A stretch of 64,000 nt of DNA from CAIVVT01 sp963757265 (GCA_963757265.1 CAVWRA010000011.1:434001-498000), one strand, 5' to 3'; shown: positions 47,061 to 55,665, counted from the first letter of the stretch. Notes: generated from the letters alone by a model not told the origin. Translations and numbers: made by a program.

Positions 47061-47765
47061 TCACAGCGATGCATTGATCTCGGCCAACTGTCCGAGATCC
47101 AAGCGGCCCGTGTAGATGGCCATGCCGAGCGCGGCGTGGATGCCGAGCGTGGTCAATTCACGGATTTCATCCATGGTTGTGATGCCGCCGGCGGCGGTCA
47201 GTTCCTTGGAAGTGGCCGCGCGCAGGCTGCGGAACCAGTTCAGGTCGGTGCCTTGCAGCAGGCCTTCTTTGTTGACATAGGTGCACAGGAAGCCGGAACA
47301 ATAGGGCTCGAGTTCGTTCAGGATCTGTTCGGCACTGAGGTTGAGCGATTCGGTCCAGCCTTTCACGACGATGCGCCCGCCCCTGGAGTCGAGCGCGACC
47401 AGCACGCGCGCGGGGTCCGCGGCGGATGAGATTGCGCCCAACAGAGTGTGATTCACGCCGTCGCGGGTAAAGGCGGAAGTGCCGACGATCACTTTTTCCG
47501 CGCCGCAATGGATCAGGGCCCGGGCGCGCTCGGGCGTGCGGACGCCGCCGCCGGCACGAATGCGGGCGCGCGAGGCCAGCAGTTCGACGATGGCGTTGTT
47601 CTCGCCGCGGCCCAGCGCGGCGTCGAGGTCGATCACCTGGATTACGGGAAAACCGCTGAAGCGGGCCAGCGTTTCCAGGGGCGGCGCGGCTTCGAGGACC
47701 TTTTCACGGCCCTGGACGAGCTGCACGACTTTGCCGTCCATCAGGTCGATGCAGGGGATGATCAT
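47061..47765 (-). CDS. hisA: ProFAR isomerase
   Basis: Isomerises ProFAR to PRFAR in histidine synthesis. 234 residues in an eight-fold barrel. Catalytic Asp residues are in IIPCIDLMDGK (Asp8 type) and LVALDSRGGR. Phosphate-binding half-motifs IRAGGGVRT and TAAGGITTMDE are seen. It is last in the operon, after hisF, an unusual order as hisA commonly precedes hisF. ATG 47765 is chosen because it gives the family N-terminus. Confidence 0.95.
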   Translation of the reverse strand: MIIPCIDLMDGKVVQLVQGREKVLEAAPPLETLARFSGFPVIQVIDLDAALGRGENNAIVELLASRARIRAGGGVRTPERARALIHCGAEKVIVGTSAFTRDGVNHTLLGAISSAADPARVLVALDSRGGRIVVKGWTESLNLSAEQILNELEPYCSGFLCTYVNKEGLLQGTDLNWFRSLRAATSKELTAAGGITTMDEIRELTTLGIHAALGMAIYTGRLDLGQLAEINASL

Positions 47766-47796
47766 GCGTTTGCCCGAGGCGCGCAGCGGGCGCTGG

Positions 47797-48561
47797 TCAC
47801 GCCATCCTCCGGACGGGGATGCCTGCACGCTGCAGGGTCTCCTTCAACTGCCCGACGGTATAAGTTCCGTAGTGGAAAATGGACGCCGCGAGGGCGGCAT
47901 CGGCCTGGCCTTCAGTCAGTACCTGAATGAAATGCTCGGGCTTGCCGGCGCCGCCGGAGGCGATGATGGGGATCCGCGTGGCGCGCGAGACGGCGCGCGT
48001 GAGTTCACAATCAAAGCCGTCCTGCACGCCGTCGGTATTCATCGAAGTCAGCAGAATCTCGCCCGCGCCGAGTGCTTCGCCGCGGGCGGCCCACGCGACG
48101 GCGTCGATCCCTTCGTCGACACGTCCGCCGCGGGTGAAGACGTTCCAGCGATTCGGGCCGGCGCGGCGCGCGTCGATCGCCAGGACCACGGCCTGCGCGC
48201 CAAACTCGTTGCTGAGCTCGGTGATCAGAACGGGGCGATGGACAGCCGAGGTGTTGACGCTGATCTTGTCGGCGCCGGAGTGGATGATACGCCGCGCGTC
48301 CCCGACGGTGCGGATGCCGCCGCCGACGGTGAGCGGGATGAAGACCTCGCGGGCGGTGCGGTCCACGACGCCGACCATGGTGTCGCGGTTGTCGCTGGAG
48401 GCCGTGATGTCGAGGAAGACGAGCTCGTCGGCGCCCTGCTCGTTATAGCGCGCGGCGAGCTCGACGGGATCGCCGGCGTCGCGCAGGCCGACGAAGTTGA
48501 CGCCCTTGACGACGCGGCCGGCGGTGACGTCGAGGCAGGGGATGATGCGTTTGGCGAGCAC
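47797..48561 (-). CDS. hisF: Imidazole glycerol phosphate synthase, cyclase subunit
   Basis: Forms imidazole glycerol phosphate and AICAR from PRFAR with ammonia from HisH. 254 residues. Catalytic Asp in IIPCLDVTAGRVVKG and in VVLAIDARR; phosphate motifs TVGGGIRTV and ASGGAGKPEHF. It starts 3 bp after hisH, so the two subunits are made together. Confidence 0.97.
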   Translation of the reverse strand: MLAKRIIPCLDVTAGRVVKGVNFVGLRDAGDPVELAARYNEQGADELVFLDITASSDNRDTMVGVVDRTAREVFIPLTVGGGIRTVGDARRIIHSGADKISVNTSAVHRPVLITELSNEFGAQAVVLAIDARRAGPNRWNVFTRGGRVDEGIDAVAWAARGEALGAGEILLTSMNTDGVQDGFDCELTRAVSRATRIPIIASGGAGKPEHFIQVLTEGQADAALAASIFHYGTYTVGQLKETLQRAGIPVRRMA

Positions 48562-48564
48562 GGA

Positions 48565-49161
48565 TCAGATCCTCACGAAGTTGGCGATAATCTGGAGTCC
48601 CAGGGGGCCCGATTTCTCGGGATGGAACTGGACGCCGAAGAGGTTGGACGACTCGAGCACGGCGGTGTAGGCGATGCCGGTGTAGTCGCAGGTGGCGGCC
48701 GTGGCGTTCATCAAAGGGCAGTAGAAGCTGTGCGCGAAGTAGACGTAAGGCTTCGGTGCGAGGCCGCTCAGAAGGCGCGATGAAGTGACGGGGACGATCT
48801 CATTCCAGCCCATGTGCGGCACGCGCGCGGTCAGAGGAAAGCGCTCCACGCAGCCGGGGAAAAGCGCCAGGCCGTGTTCGCCGGGCGCCTCGGCGCTGGT
48901 CTCGAACATGGCTTGCAGGCCGAGGCAGATGCCGAGGAAGGGCACGCCGGAGCGGGCTTTATCAATCAGGGCCTGGCGCAGGTCCAGCTCATCGAGGGCG
49001 CGCATCATCTGGCCGAAGTGGCCGACGCCGGGGAGGATGATCTTGCCGGCCGCGCGCACGTCGGCGGGGTGGCGCGTGATGCGATAGGCCGCGCCAGTCC
49101 GGGCCAGCGTGTTCTCGACGGAGCGCAAGTTGCCGGCGCCGTAATCGACGATGGTGATCAT
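48565..49161 (-). CDS. hisH: Imidazole glycerol phosphate synthase, glutaminase subunit
   Basis: Class I glutamine amidotransferase that feeds ammonia to HisF. 198 residues. Catalytic Cys in FLGICLGLQAMFE, His and Glu in GVQFHPEKSG. VDYGAGNLRSVENTL is the standard N-terminus after ATG 49161. It overlaps hisB by 4 bp and is followed by hisF. Confidence 0.97.
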   Translation of the reverse strand: MITIVDYGAGNLRSVENTLARTGAAYRITRHPADVRAAGKIILPGVGHFGQMMRALDELDLRQALIDKARSGVPFLGICLGLQAMFETSAEAPGEHGLALFPGCVERFPLTARVPHMGWNEIVPVTSSRLLSGLAPKPYVYFAHSFYCPLMNATAATCDYTGIAYTAVLESSNLFGVQFHPEKSGPLGLQIIANFVRI

Positions 49162-49745
49162 AGGAGGCCCTTGGTGCTCGGCAACTGATTCTTCAGCCGA
49201 GCGTCCTTGGAACAGGCGTAGCGCATGGCGCGGGCGAAGCACTTGAAGATCGCTTCGACCTTGTGGTGATTGGAGCGCCCGGCGAGGATCCGGGCATGGA
49301 GATTCGCGCCGGCGTGCGTGACGAAGCCGTGGAAGAAATCCTCCAGCAGTTCGCTTTGCAGGTCGCCCACGAGGCGCGTGCGCACCTTGTCGTCGTAAAC
49401 GAGATAGGGCCGGCCACCGAGATCGACCGCGACCACGGCCAGCGATTCGTCCATCGGCAGCACGAAGTAACCGGCGCGGTTGATGCCGAGGCGGTCGCCG
49501 AGAGCCGTGGCGAAAAGCTGGCCGAGCACGATGCCCACATCCTCGACGGTGTGATGCTGATCCACGTCGAGATCGCCGTGCGCGTGCAGAGTGAGGTCAA
49601 AGGCGCCGTGTTTGGCGAAGAGCTCCAGCATGTGGTCGAGGAAGCGCACGCCGGTGGAGATTTCGTAGCGGCCTTGCCCTTCGAGCTTCAGCGAGCCGCG
49701 GACGTCGGTCTCTTTGGTCAGGCGTTCGATTGTGGCGCGGCGCAT
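49158..49745 (-). CDS. hisB: Imidazoleglycerol-phosphate dehydratase
   Basis: Dehydrates imidazole glycerol phosphate to imidazole acetol phosphate. 195 residues, monofunctional (no fused phosphatase). Metal-binding His/Glu motifs are HGDLDVDQHHTVEDVGIVLG and RSNHHKVEAIFKCFARAM. The missing phosphatase is probably the HAD gene that overlaps its start. Confidence 0.97.
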   Translation of the reverse strand: MRRATIERLTKETDVRGSLKLEGQGRYEISTGVRFLDHMLELFAKHGAFDLTLHAHGDLDVDQHHTVEDVGIVLGQLFATALGDRLGINRAGYFVLPMDESLAVVAVDLGGRPYLVYDDKVRTRLVGDLQSELLEDFFHGFVTHAGANLHARILAGRSNHHKVEAIFKCFARAMRYACSKDARLKNQLPSTKGLL

Positions 49746-50425
49746 GCGGCCAGAGCTCCTTCTATCTGATTGACATCATCGAGCACGGCCACGGCGCCCT
49801 CGGCGCGCAGCAGCGCGGCCAGCTGAGAGTGAAGAGGATTGGAAGGCGCGGCGATGCCGATAAACGGCACGCCGGCGGCGCGAGAGCAACGCGCGTCGTC
49901 GACTGTGTCGCCGACGTAGATCATCTCCCGGCAACGGGTGCGAGCGCGAATCAACACAAGACCCTCGGGCGCCGGTTTGCCGTCGCGCACGTCCTCGACC
50001 GCGATGATCGGCGAGAAGCCGATGCCGGAGGCATAGCGGCGCAGCGTGATGGCGGCCTCGTGCTGCAGACGGCCGGTGAAAATGGCCAAATTATAGTTGG
50101 CGGCCAAGGATTCCAGCAGGCCCGGCCGCGGCAGCCAGACCTCGCGCGCGATCAGGCCATCGTCGCCGTTGGGCCCGAAAAAGATCGCGCAGAAGTAATC
50201 GACCACCGCGCCGTAAGGAACCTCGACGCCGAAATCGCGGCAGATCTGTTGCGAGAGCAGCCAGTCGTTGTTGAAACCGCCGCGATTCTTGTACTCCTGA
50301 ATGCGTTCGGGTGCGACAGCCTTTGCGGTGAAGTGACGCACAGTTTGCACGATTGCTTCGCGATAGCTTTCCGAGACCTCCGCCAGTACGCCGTCCATGT
50401 CGAAGACCAGATATGGAAGGCTCAT
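49718..50425 (-). CDS. HAD hydrolase in the his operon, probable histidinol-phosphate phosphatase
   Basis: A 235-residue subfamily IA hydrolase with VFDMDGVLAEVSESYREAI (nucleophile Asp), the clade marker GGFNNDWLLSQQ, IFTGRLQHEA, Lys in DGKPAPEGL and VGDTVDDARCSRAAG. It overlaps hisC upstream and hisB downstream. HisB here lacks a phosphatase and no PHP-type HisK is seen, so this enzyme most likely dephosphorylates histidinol phosphate. That role rests on position, not on residues. Confidence 0.8.
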   Translation of the reverse strand: MSLPYLVFDMDGVLAEVSESYREAIVQTVRHFTAKAVAPERIQEYKNRGGFNNDWLLSQQICRDFGVEVPYGAVVDYFCAIFFGPNGDDGLIAREVWLPRPGLLESLAANYNLAIFTGRLQHEAAITLRRYASGIGFSPIIAVEDVRDGKPAPEGLVLIRARTRCREMIYVGDTVDDARCSRAAGVPFIGIAAPSNPLHSQLAALLRAEGAVAVLDDVNQIEGALAACAAPQSNA

Positions 50426-51492
50426 GCGCGCGCCTCTCCCCAGGCTTCATCGAGAGCCGCGAAAAAGCGCTCGACCTGCTGCGGCGTTCCGGCGGTGACT
50501 CGCACGCAGCCGGGGATTTCGTAACTTCTGTCGCGCACCAGGACGCCGCGATGGCGCAGTGCATCGCGGATGAAAATGGACTTCTCTGCGGCGCGAAACA
50601 GAACGAAGTTGCCCTGGCTCCTGTAATAGCCGATGCCGCGCTGGTCGAAGCCGGCGTACAGCAGATGGCGTGCGGCCAGCGCCTGGCGCACGAAATCTGC
50701 GACATAGGCGCTGTCGTTGACCGCGGCGCGGGCCGCGATGGCCGCCAGGATGTTGACGCTGTAGGGCGACTGCGCCTTGTGCAGGTATTGCACGTTGGCC
50801 GCTTGTGAGAACAGGCAGCCGATGCGCAGCGCGGCGAGGCCGTAGGCCTTGGAGAAGGTCCGGCTGACGAACAGGTTCGGATAGCGGGCGAGCAGCGGCA
50901 GCGCGGTCACGCCGCAGAACTCGTAGTAGGCTTCGTCGATCAGCACGGCGGCTTGAGGGGCGCGCTCGAGGAGGGATTCGAGGCCGTCGATCCCGATGGC
51001 GGTGCCGGTCGGATTATTGGGGTTGGCGAGGAGGATGGCGCGCGTCGAAGGCGTGACGAGCGCGAGCAGCTCTTCCAGGGGGAAGGCGAGATCGGCGGGT
51101 TTGTAGCGCAGATTGATTACGCGCGCTCCGGCCAGTTCGGCGTAGAAGCGGTACATCGCGTAGGAGGGATGGAGAACAATCACTTCCTGGTTGTCGTCGA
51201 CGAAGGTGTTGATGAACACCTGGATGGCCTCGTCGGTACCGTTGGTCAGCAGGAATTGCTGTTCGGGGACAGCGAAGAACCGCGACAGGGCGGCGCGCGT
51301 GGCTTCATATTCGGGATAAATGGACAGGCGCTCGGCGGTGAGAGCGGCGGTGAGCGCGTGGACGACTGCCGGCGAGCAGCCGACCGTATTCTCGTTGAAA
51401 TCGAGACGCAGCTTGCCCTCGCGGCCGGCGGTGGGCGGCGAGTACGGAGCCATATTGACGACCGCGTCGCGCGGCTTCAGGAGCTCAGCCAC
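50422..51492 (-). CDS. hisC: Histidinol-phosphate aminotransferase
   Basis: PLP enzyme transferring an amino group from glutamate to imidazole acetol phosphate. 356 residues. LDFNENTVGCSP, LLANPNNPTGTAIG, VLIDEAYYEFCG and the PLP Lys in RTFSKAYGLAALRIG are clear. Overlaps hisD by 8 bp and the HAD gene by 4 bp, indicating tight translational coupling. Confidence 0.97.
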   Translation of the reverse strand: MAELLKPRDAVVNMAPYSPPTAGREGKLRLDFNENTVGCSPAVVHALTAALTAERLSIYPEYEATRAALSRFFAVPEQQFLLTNGTDEAIQVFINTFVDDNQEVIVLHPSYAMYRFYAELAGARVINLRYKPADLAFPLEELLALVTPSTRAILLANPNNPTGTAIGIDGLESLLERAPQAAVLIDEAYYEFCGVTALPLLARYPNLFVSRTFSKAYGLAALRIGCLFSQAANVQYLHKAQSPYSVNILAAIAARAAVNDSAYVADFVRQALAARHLLYAGFDQRGIGYYRSQGNFVLFRAAEKSIFIRDALRHRGVLVRDRSYEIPGCVRVTAGTPQQVERFFAALDEAWGEARA

Positions 51493-52728
51493 GGCGCACC
51501 TCCACGGAACGCGCGTGGGCTTCCAGGCCCTCAGCGCGGGCCAGCGTCGTGATGGCGGGCGCCAATCGCTGGAGCGCAGCGGGGCTCAGTTGCTGGACCG
51601 AGATGAGCTTCACGTAGTCGGCCGCGCTGAGGCCTCCGCGCAGGCGGGCCGCGCCGGAGGTGGGCAGCACGTGGTTCGGTCCGGAGGCGTAGTCGCCCGC
51701 GGCCTCCGGACTTGACGGTCCCAGGAAAACACTGCCGGCGTGGCGGATGGCGGGCAGAAGTCCGGCATCGTGCAGGCTGAGGTGTTCGGGCGCGAAACGG
51801 TTCGAGAGTTCGACGGCCTCGGCATCGGAACGGACGAGGATAATGGCGCTGTTGCGGTCGATGGCCGCGCGCGCCGTCGGCGCGGTGGGCAGAGTTTTCA
51901 GTTGCTTTTCAATTTCCGCTGCGACGGCCTTCGCGAGCCCCTTCGAACGCGTCAGCAGAATCGCCGAGGCCGCGACGTCGTGCTCGGCCTGGGCCAGCAT
52001 GTCGGCGGCCAGCCAGCGCGGATCGGCGTCGGAGGCGATGATCAGGATCTCGGTCGGGCCGGCGACGAAGTCGATGCCGACCTCGCCGGCGAGCAGCTTC
52101 TTCGCCGCGGCGACGTAGATGTTGCCGGGGCCGACAATGCGGTCGGCGCGCGGGACGGTGCGCGTGCCGTAGGCGAAAGCGGCGATTGCCTGCGCGCCGC
52201 CCATCTCGAAGACGCACGTCGCCTGGAGCATGGATGCGACGCCCAGAATCTCATCCACGGGGCGGGGCGTGGCCAGCATGATGTTGGGGACGCCGGCCAC
52301 CTGCGCCGGCACGACGGTCATGATCACGGTGGAGGGCAGCGGGTAGCGGCCGGCCGGAATGTAGGCCGCGACGCTTTCCAGCGGCCGCACGATTTGCGAT
52401 AGCTTCAGGCCCGGGCGCGGGCTCGATGCTTCTTAGCTGCGGGCAACTGCAGCCGGGCGAAGGCGCGAACGTTTTTGACCGATGTCCGCACGGCGCGCCG
52501 GAACTGCGGCGACAGGCGGCCGGCAGCGGCATCCAACTCCGTTTGCGGGATGGCAACGCTCGTTCGCGTCAGATGGTCGAAGCGGCGGGCGTATTCCATC
52601 AGCGCCTTGTCGCCGCGCTTGCGGACGTCTTCGAGAATCGGGCGCACGATCTGTTCGGCCTCGTTAAGGCGCGCGGCGCGGCGGCGCAACAGGCCGGCGG
52701 CGGCGGTGCTTTCCACGATGCGTATCAT
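51485..52728 (-). CDS. hisD: Histidinol dehydrogenase, frameshifted here
   Basis: Oxidises histidinol to histidine with two NAD+ and zinc. The N-terminal 100 residues (IRIVESTAAAGLLRRR onward) and the rest (IVRPLESVAAYIPAGRYPLP onward, GPGNIYVAAAKKLL, AEHDVAASAILLT, HVLPTSGAAR) are in different frames. The break lies near 52425-52440, around LQLPAA and the next-frame EASSPRPGLK; one missing base (or two extra) explains it. This is the one break of opposite sign to the others nearby. Other his genes look functional, so a sequence error is likely. Confidence 0.9.
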
Positions 52729-52753
52729 CAGTTAAGCCTCAGGCGATTGGGCC

Positions 52754-53626
52754 TCATAGCACGATCTTGTTGAGCGGGTATTCGACAATGCCCTGCGCAC
52801 CCGCCTCCTTCAGGCGCGGGATGATGTTGCGCACGGTGGCTTCATCGAGAATCGTGTTGACCGCGAGCCACTCGCCGTCGCTCAACGGCGAGATGGTCGG
52901 ATTCTTCAGCGCCGGCAGCACGCCCAGCACCTTGGCGAGGTCGCTTTTGTTGCACGTTCAGCATCAGTCCGACCTTGCCGAGCGCGTTGATGGCGCCCTC
53001 GAGGAGCATTTTGATGTCCTCGATTTTGCGGCGCTTCCAAGGCGTCGTCCCACGACGCTTTGTTGGCGATGAATTGGGTGTTGGACTCCATCACGGTGTC
53101 AATGATGCGCAGCTTGTTGGCGCGCAGCGACGAGCCGGTTTCGGTGACTTCGACGATCGCGTCGGCCAGCACCGGCGGCTTGACCTCGGTCGCGCCCCAG
53201 GAGAACTCGACCTTGGCCGTGACGCCGAATTTCGCGAGATAGCGCTTGGTCGCGCCGACCAGCTCCGTGGCGATGATCTTGCCCTGGAGGTCCGTCACGC
53301 TGCGGAACGGCGAGGCTTCGGGCACGGCCAGCACCCAGCGCACCTTGCCGAAGCTCTGCTTGGCGTAGATCAGGTCGGCCACGGTTACGACGTGCGGCGT
53401 CGTTCTCGACCACCCAGTCGTAGCCGGTCAGGCCGGCGTCGAGAACGCCGTCCTCGACGTAGCGCGCCATCTCCTGCGCGCGGATCAGCATGCACTCGAT
53501 TTCGGGGTCGTCGACGGCGGGGAAGTAGCTGCGGCTCGAAACCTGGATGTTGAATCCGGCGCGGCGGAACAGATCGACCGTCGCGTTCTCGAGACTGCCC
53601 TTGGGAATGCCCAGCTTGAGTATCAT
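52754..53626 (-). CDS. hisG: ATP phosphoribosyltransferase (long form), three frame changes
   Basis: First enzyme of histidine synthesis and the usual feedback target. The reconstructed product is 289 residues, the length of HisG-L with a C-terminal regulatory ACT-like domain. Segments: LKLGIPKGSLENATVDLF, DAGLTGYDWVVEN, GKIIATELVGATKRYL, the C-terminal part ending GIVEYPLNKIVL. One extra base at each of about 53395, 53028 and 52952 must be removed; the last two are G[C]AA contexts. Start ATG 53626 overlaps the hisI stop. No hisZ is needed for the long form. Confidence 0.9.
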
Positions 53627-54003
53627 TGCTTCCCTCCGTAGACGCTCTTCGGATCGAAGGTCCGCTCTTCTGTGACCTTCCACTCGCCGAGCTCGAGCGT
53701 GCGGAAGAAGCAGCTCGCGTAGCCTTCGTGACACACGCCCGGGCCGAGCGCCTCCACTTGCAGCAGCAGGCAATCCTGGTCGCAATCGGTCTGGATGGAC
53801 TTGACGGCGAGGCGATGGCCGGAGCTCTCGCCCTTCATCCACAGCTTGTCGCGGGAGCGCGAGTAGAAGACCGCGTAGCCGCTCTCCACCGTCTTCGTGA
53901 AGGCCTCGCCGTTCATGGAGCCGACCATCAGCACGCGGCCGCTACGCTGGTCCTGAATCACGGCCGGAATCAACCCGCCGGTTTTTGCGAAATCGAGATC
54001 CAT
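53623..54003 (-). CDS. hisI: Phosphoribosyl-AMP cyclohydrolase
   Basis: Opens the adenine ring of PR-AMP. 126 residues; the cyclohydrolase domain alone, without a fused HisE. Zinc and substrate motifs: YSRSRDKLWMKGESSGH, DCDQDCLLLQVE and CHEGYASCFFR. First structural gene of the operon, 31 bp downstream of the terminator U-tract; GAGGAA is its ribosome binding site. No hisE gene was seen in the window. Confidence 0.96.
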   Translation of the reverse strand: MDLDFAKTGGLIPAVIQDQRSGRVLMVGSMNGEAFTKTVESGYAVFYSRSRDKLWMKGESSGHRLAVKSIQTDCDQDCLLLQVEALGPGVCHEGYASCFFRTLELGEWKVTEERTFDPKSVYGGKQ

Positions 54004-54033
54004 CTCTGTAGGTTCCTCAAAAAGTTACGATGC

Positions 54034-54068
54034 AAACAAAACGGCCCGCTCCCTTTCGGGGCGGGCCG
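54034..54068 (-). terminator. Intrinsic terminator (attenuator) before hisI
   Basis: On the minus strand CGGCCCGCCCC (54068-54058) pairs with GGAGCGGGCCG (54052-54042) over 11 bp including one G-U pair. The 5-nt loop is GAAAG, and TTTTGTTT follows. It sits between the histidine-rich leader ORF and hisI. It is part of an RNA switch described under the attenuator entry. Confidence 0.85.
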
Positions 54069-54095
54069 CTGCGCTTGAAGTCCTTCTGCTCTCGC

Positions 54096-54164
54096 TCAGG
54101 ACACGGCTGGCCCGCCCATCCCATGATGGTGATGATGGCGGCCGGTGCTCAGAGCGATCCGCAT
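54096..54164 (-). CDS. hisL: his operon leader peptide
   Basis: A 22-codon ORF starting at ATG 54164: nine residues ending STGR, then five consecutive His codons (CAT CAT CAC CAT CAT, 54137-54123), then GMGGPAVS and TGA (54098-54096). It is followed by alternative hairpins and a terminator before hisI, so it is a regulatory peptide sensed by ribosome stalling. No clear Shine-Dalgarno precedes it; a possible -10 TAATCT lies about 9 bp upstream, so the leader may start near the ATG and be leaderless, which is uncertain. Confidence 0.85.
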   Translation of the reverse strand: MRIALSTGRHHHHHGMGGPAVS

Positions 54165-54203
54165 GAAATTTAAGATTAGCACGAAGGGCGTGCCTGGATG
54201 CAA

Positions 54204-54223
54204 GCGCCCAGCCGGTTGGGCGC
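54204..54223. promoter_or_regulatory. Inverted repeat upstream of the his leader
   Basis: GCGCCCA (54204-54210) and TGGGCGC (54217-54223) form a perfect 7-bp hairpin around 6 nt, directly upstream (minus strand) of TTGCAT and TAATCT, a weak promoter candidate with a 19-bp spacer. It may be an operator or the tail of a terminator for the gene ending at 54419. The rest of 54165-54418 is without a gene. Confidence 0.35.
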
Positions 54224-54418
54224 GGCTACTGTTCGATGACACGGACGGGCGATCGACCAAGCGCCCGATAGCGCCACCTCTCAATCACAATCTCCAGAAA
54301 GGCGGGCTGGGACGTGTACGGTTAGGGCTTTACACGACCGAGTGGTCAAACGTTCCGCCGCCTTACGCTCAGTAATACGGTTTTGGGGCCGCTCTAAGCC
54401 GAATAGCGGCCCGGTCAG

Positions 54419-55153
54419 CTATGACGATTTGCTGGCCGACTCGGCTGATGACGTTTCGATGGCCGCAAGGGCATTCCGGAAGCTCTCATACCACGCCTGG
54501 ACGCGCGCGGGCGACGTGATGAACCACTCGTTTCCAGGACTGTCGGGGACCTCCGCGCCGACTAGCCTAAGCGATGAGTGCAACGCGCTCTCAAGAGCTG
54601 CAGAATCCTCAACCCGAAGAACAAGCCCGACCGTTGGCAGACGCGAGAGGGCTGTTCTAATGCCCTGCCCCAGAATTCGCTGGCTCGCATCTCGGCTGCT
54701 CGTGCGACCAATCTTGCACTCCCAGACATCGCGACCTTCGAGTTCCGCTAGCCGACGGTCGTTCGGATTGAAGTACAAATATACGCATTCGGACCCGGCC
54801 CCAATTTCCTTATCAGGCTGGATGATGGGATTAAGACCATCAATCACATCGTCAACCGCTGTCGTGTCAGTCGCCTGTTCCTCCGGGATTGGTCCATCCA
54901 GCGAGGAGCCGGTCCAGCGCCACCATCCGTGCCCGGGCGAATCCACCGAACCATCGCGCTCGAGATCCTCTAGTGCCCGACGAATAGTGGGTGTGGGGTT
55001 AGTTTCGAGGGGGGCACCGCCACGCTCTAGATGCGATTTAACGACCCGCTCGACTAGATCACGGGTCTTCCACTGAGGTTGATCGCGGAACAACCCCTCA
55101 ATGATCTGCCGGGCGACGGTCCTAACGAATGGTGATCCCGCCGACTCAGCCAC
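54419..55153 (-). CDS. Putative GIY-YIG/T5orf172-like protein with winged-helix N-terminus
   Basis: A 244-residue soluble protein. Residues about 10-80 are helical with a probable winged helix (TRDLVERVVKSHLERGG; TIRRALEDLERDGSVDSPG). Residues about 120-235 hold ECVYLYFNPNDRR, VWECKIGRTSSRDASQRI and a C-terminal FITSPARVQAWYESF, reminiscent of T5orf172/GIY-YIG-like domains (Tyr, then Lys-Ile-Gly-Arg). Assignment is tentative. It lies between the his operon and a repeat array and looks like an accessory gene. Confidence 0.55.
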   Translation of the reverse strand: MAESAGSPFVRTVARQIIEGLFRDQPQWKTRDLVERVVKSHLERGGAPLETNPTPTIRRALEDLERDGSVDSPGHGWWRWTGSSLDGPIPEEQATDTTAVDDVIDGLNPIIQPDKEIGAGSECVYLYFNPNDRRLAELEGRDVWECKIGRTSSRDASQRILGQGIRTALSRLPTVGLVLRVEDSAALESALHSSLRLVGAEVPDSPGNEWFITSPARVQAWYESFRNALAAIETSSAESASKSS

Positions 55154-55261
55154 ATTTCATAGATATCACGCAATTGCCCCTGACGGCGCAGCACTCCTGC
55201 GATGCAGCTGACTGTGTTGTCGCCATCTCGTACGAGTGGCCGGGTCGGTGAACGGCGCTAC

Positions 55262-55358
55262 GGGAAACTACTCCGGATGAGCCGTTACCCCAACGCCTGC
55301 GCGAAGTCGGCGATGATGTCGTCGAGATCCTCGATGCCCACCGACACGCGCAGCAGCA
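55262..55358 (-). repeat. Partial duplicate of the trans-sulfuration gene 3' end
   Basis: About 95 bp very similar to 56615-56708, which contains the last codons of the trans-sulfuration gene. It encodes the C-terminal DLDDIIADFAQAL in the minus strand followed by its own stop. The duplicate includes the DNA just beyond the stop (GGAAACT, CCGATGAGC-like). The two copies bracket the 99-bp array. No full gene is attached. Confidence 0.75.
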
Positions 55359-55665
55359 TCTGTACCGCCCGTTTCCACAGAATTCGTGAGCACCAGGTTT
55401 GGCTCGACGATGACCTGGAAGACTGCAAGCTGAATGCAGTTTTGGTCATCGATTTCCCAGCCACTGAGCCTTGATTATTGGGGAATGCCCGTCCGATGGA
55501 TTGACCCGCGCTTCACAAAGCCCGGAGGGCGCAAGAGATTAGCCCAGCGCGCGAGCGCTGGGGACCCATCGCGTTCAAACCAGCCCCGCAAGGGGCGTAA
55601 GAGACCGGTCGAAGCACGGTGTGATGGACGACGGAGCCCCAAGAGCCCGCGGTACCGCTCTTTCG

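Larger units (their letters stand above)
54034..54164 (-). promoter_or_regulatory. Transcription attenuator of the his operon
   Basis: Four segments on the minus strand: 1, GGCCGCC (54143-54137); 2, GGGCGGGCC (54117-54109); 3, GGCCCGCCC (54067-54059); 4, GGAGCGGGCCG (54052-54042). Segment 2 pairs perfectly with 3 (9 bp), which would destroy the 3-4 terminator. Segment 1 pairs with 2 over 7 bp with one bulged G, freeing segment 3 for the terminator. The leader ORF covers segment 1, the five His codons between 1 and 2, and segment 2. Stalling at His codons should hold segment 1 and favour 2-3 read-through. The logic is that of the enterobacterial his leader. Confidence 0.82.

Noticed and set aside
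54096..54164. Histidine-rich metal-binding micropeptide instead of a leader
   Set aside because: The ORF lies directly ahead of his genes with mutually exclusive stems and a terminator, which a metal-binding peptide does not explain.
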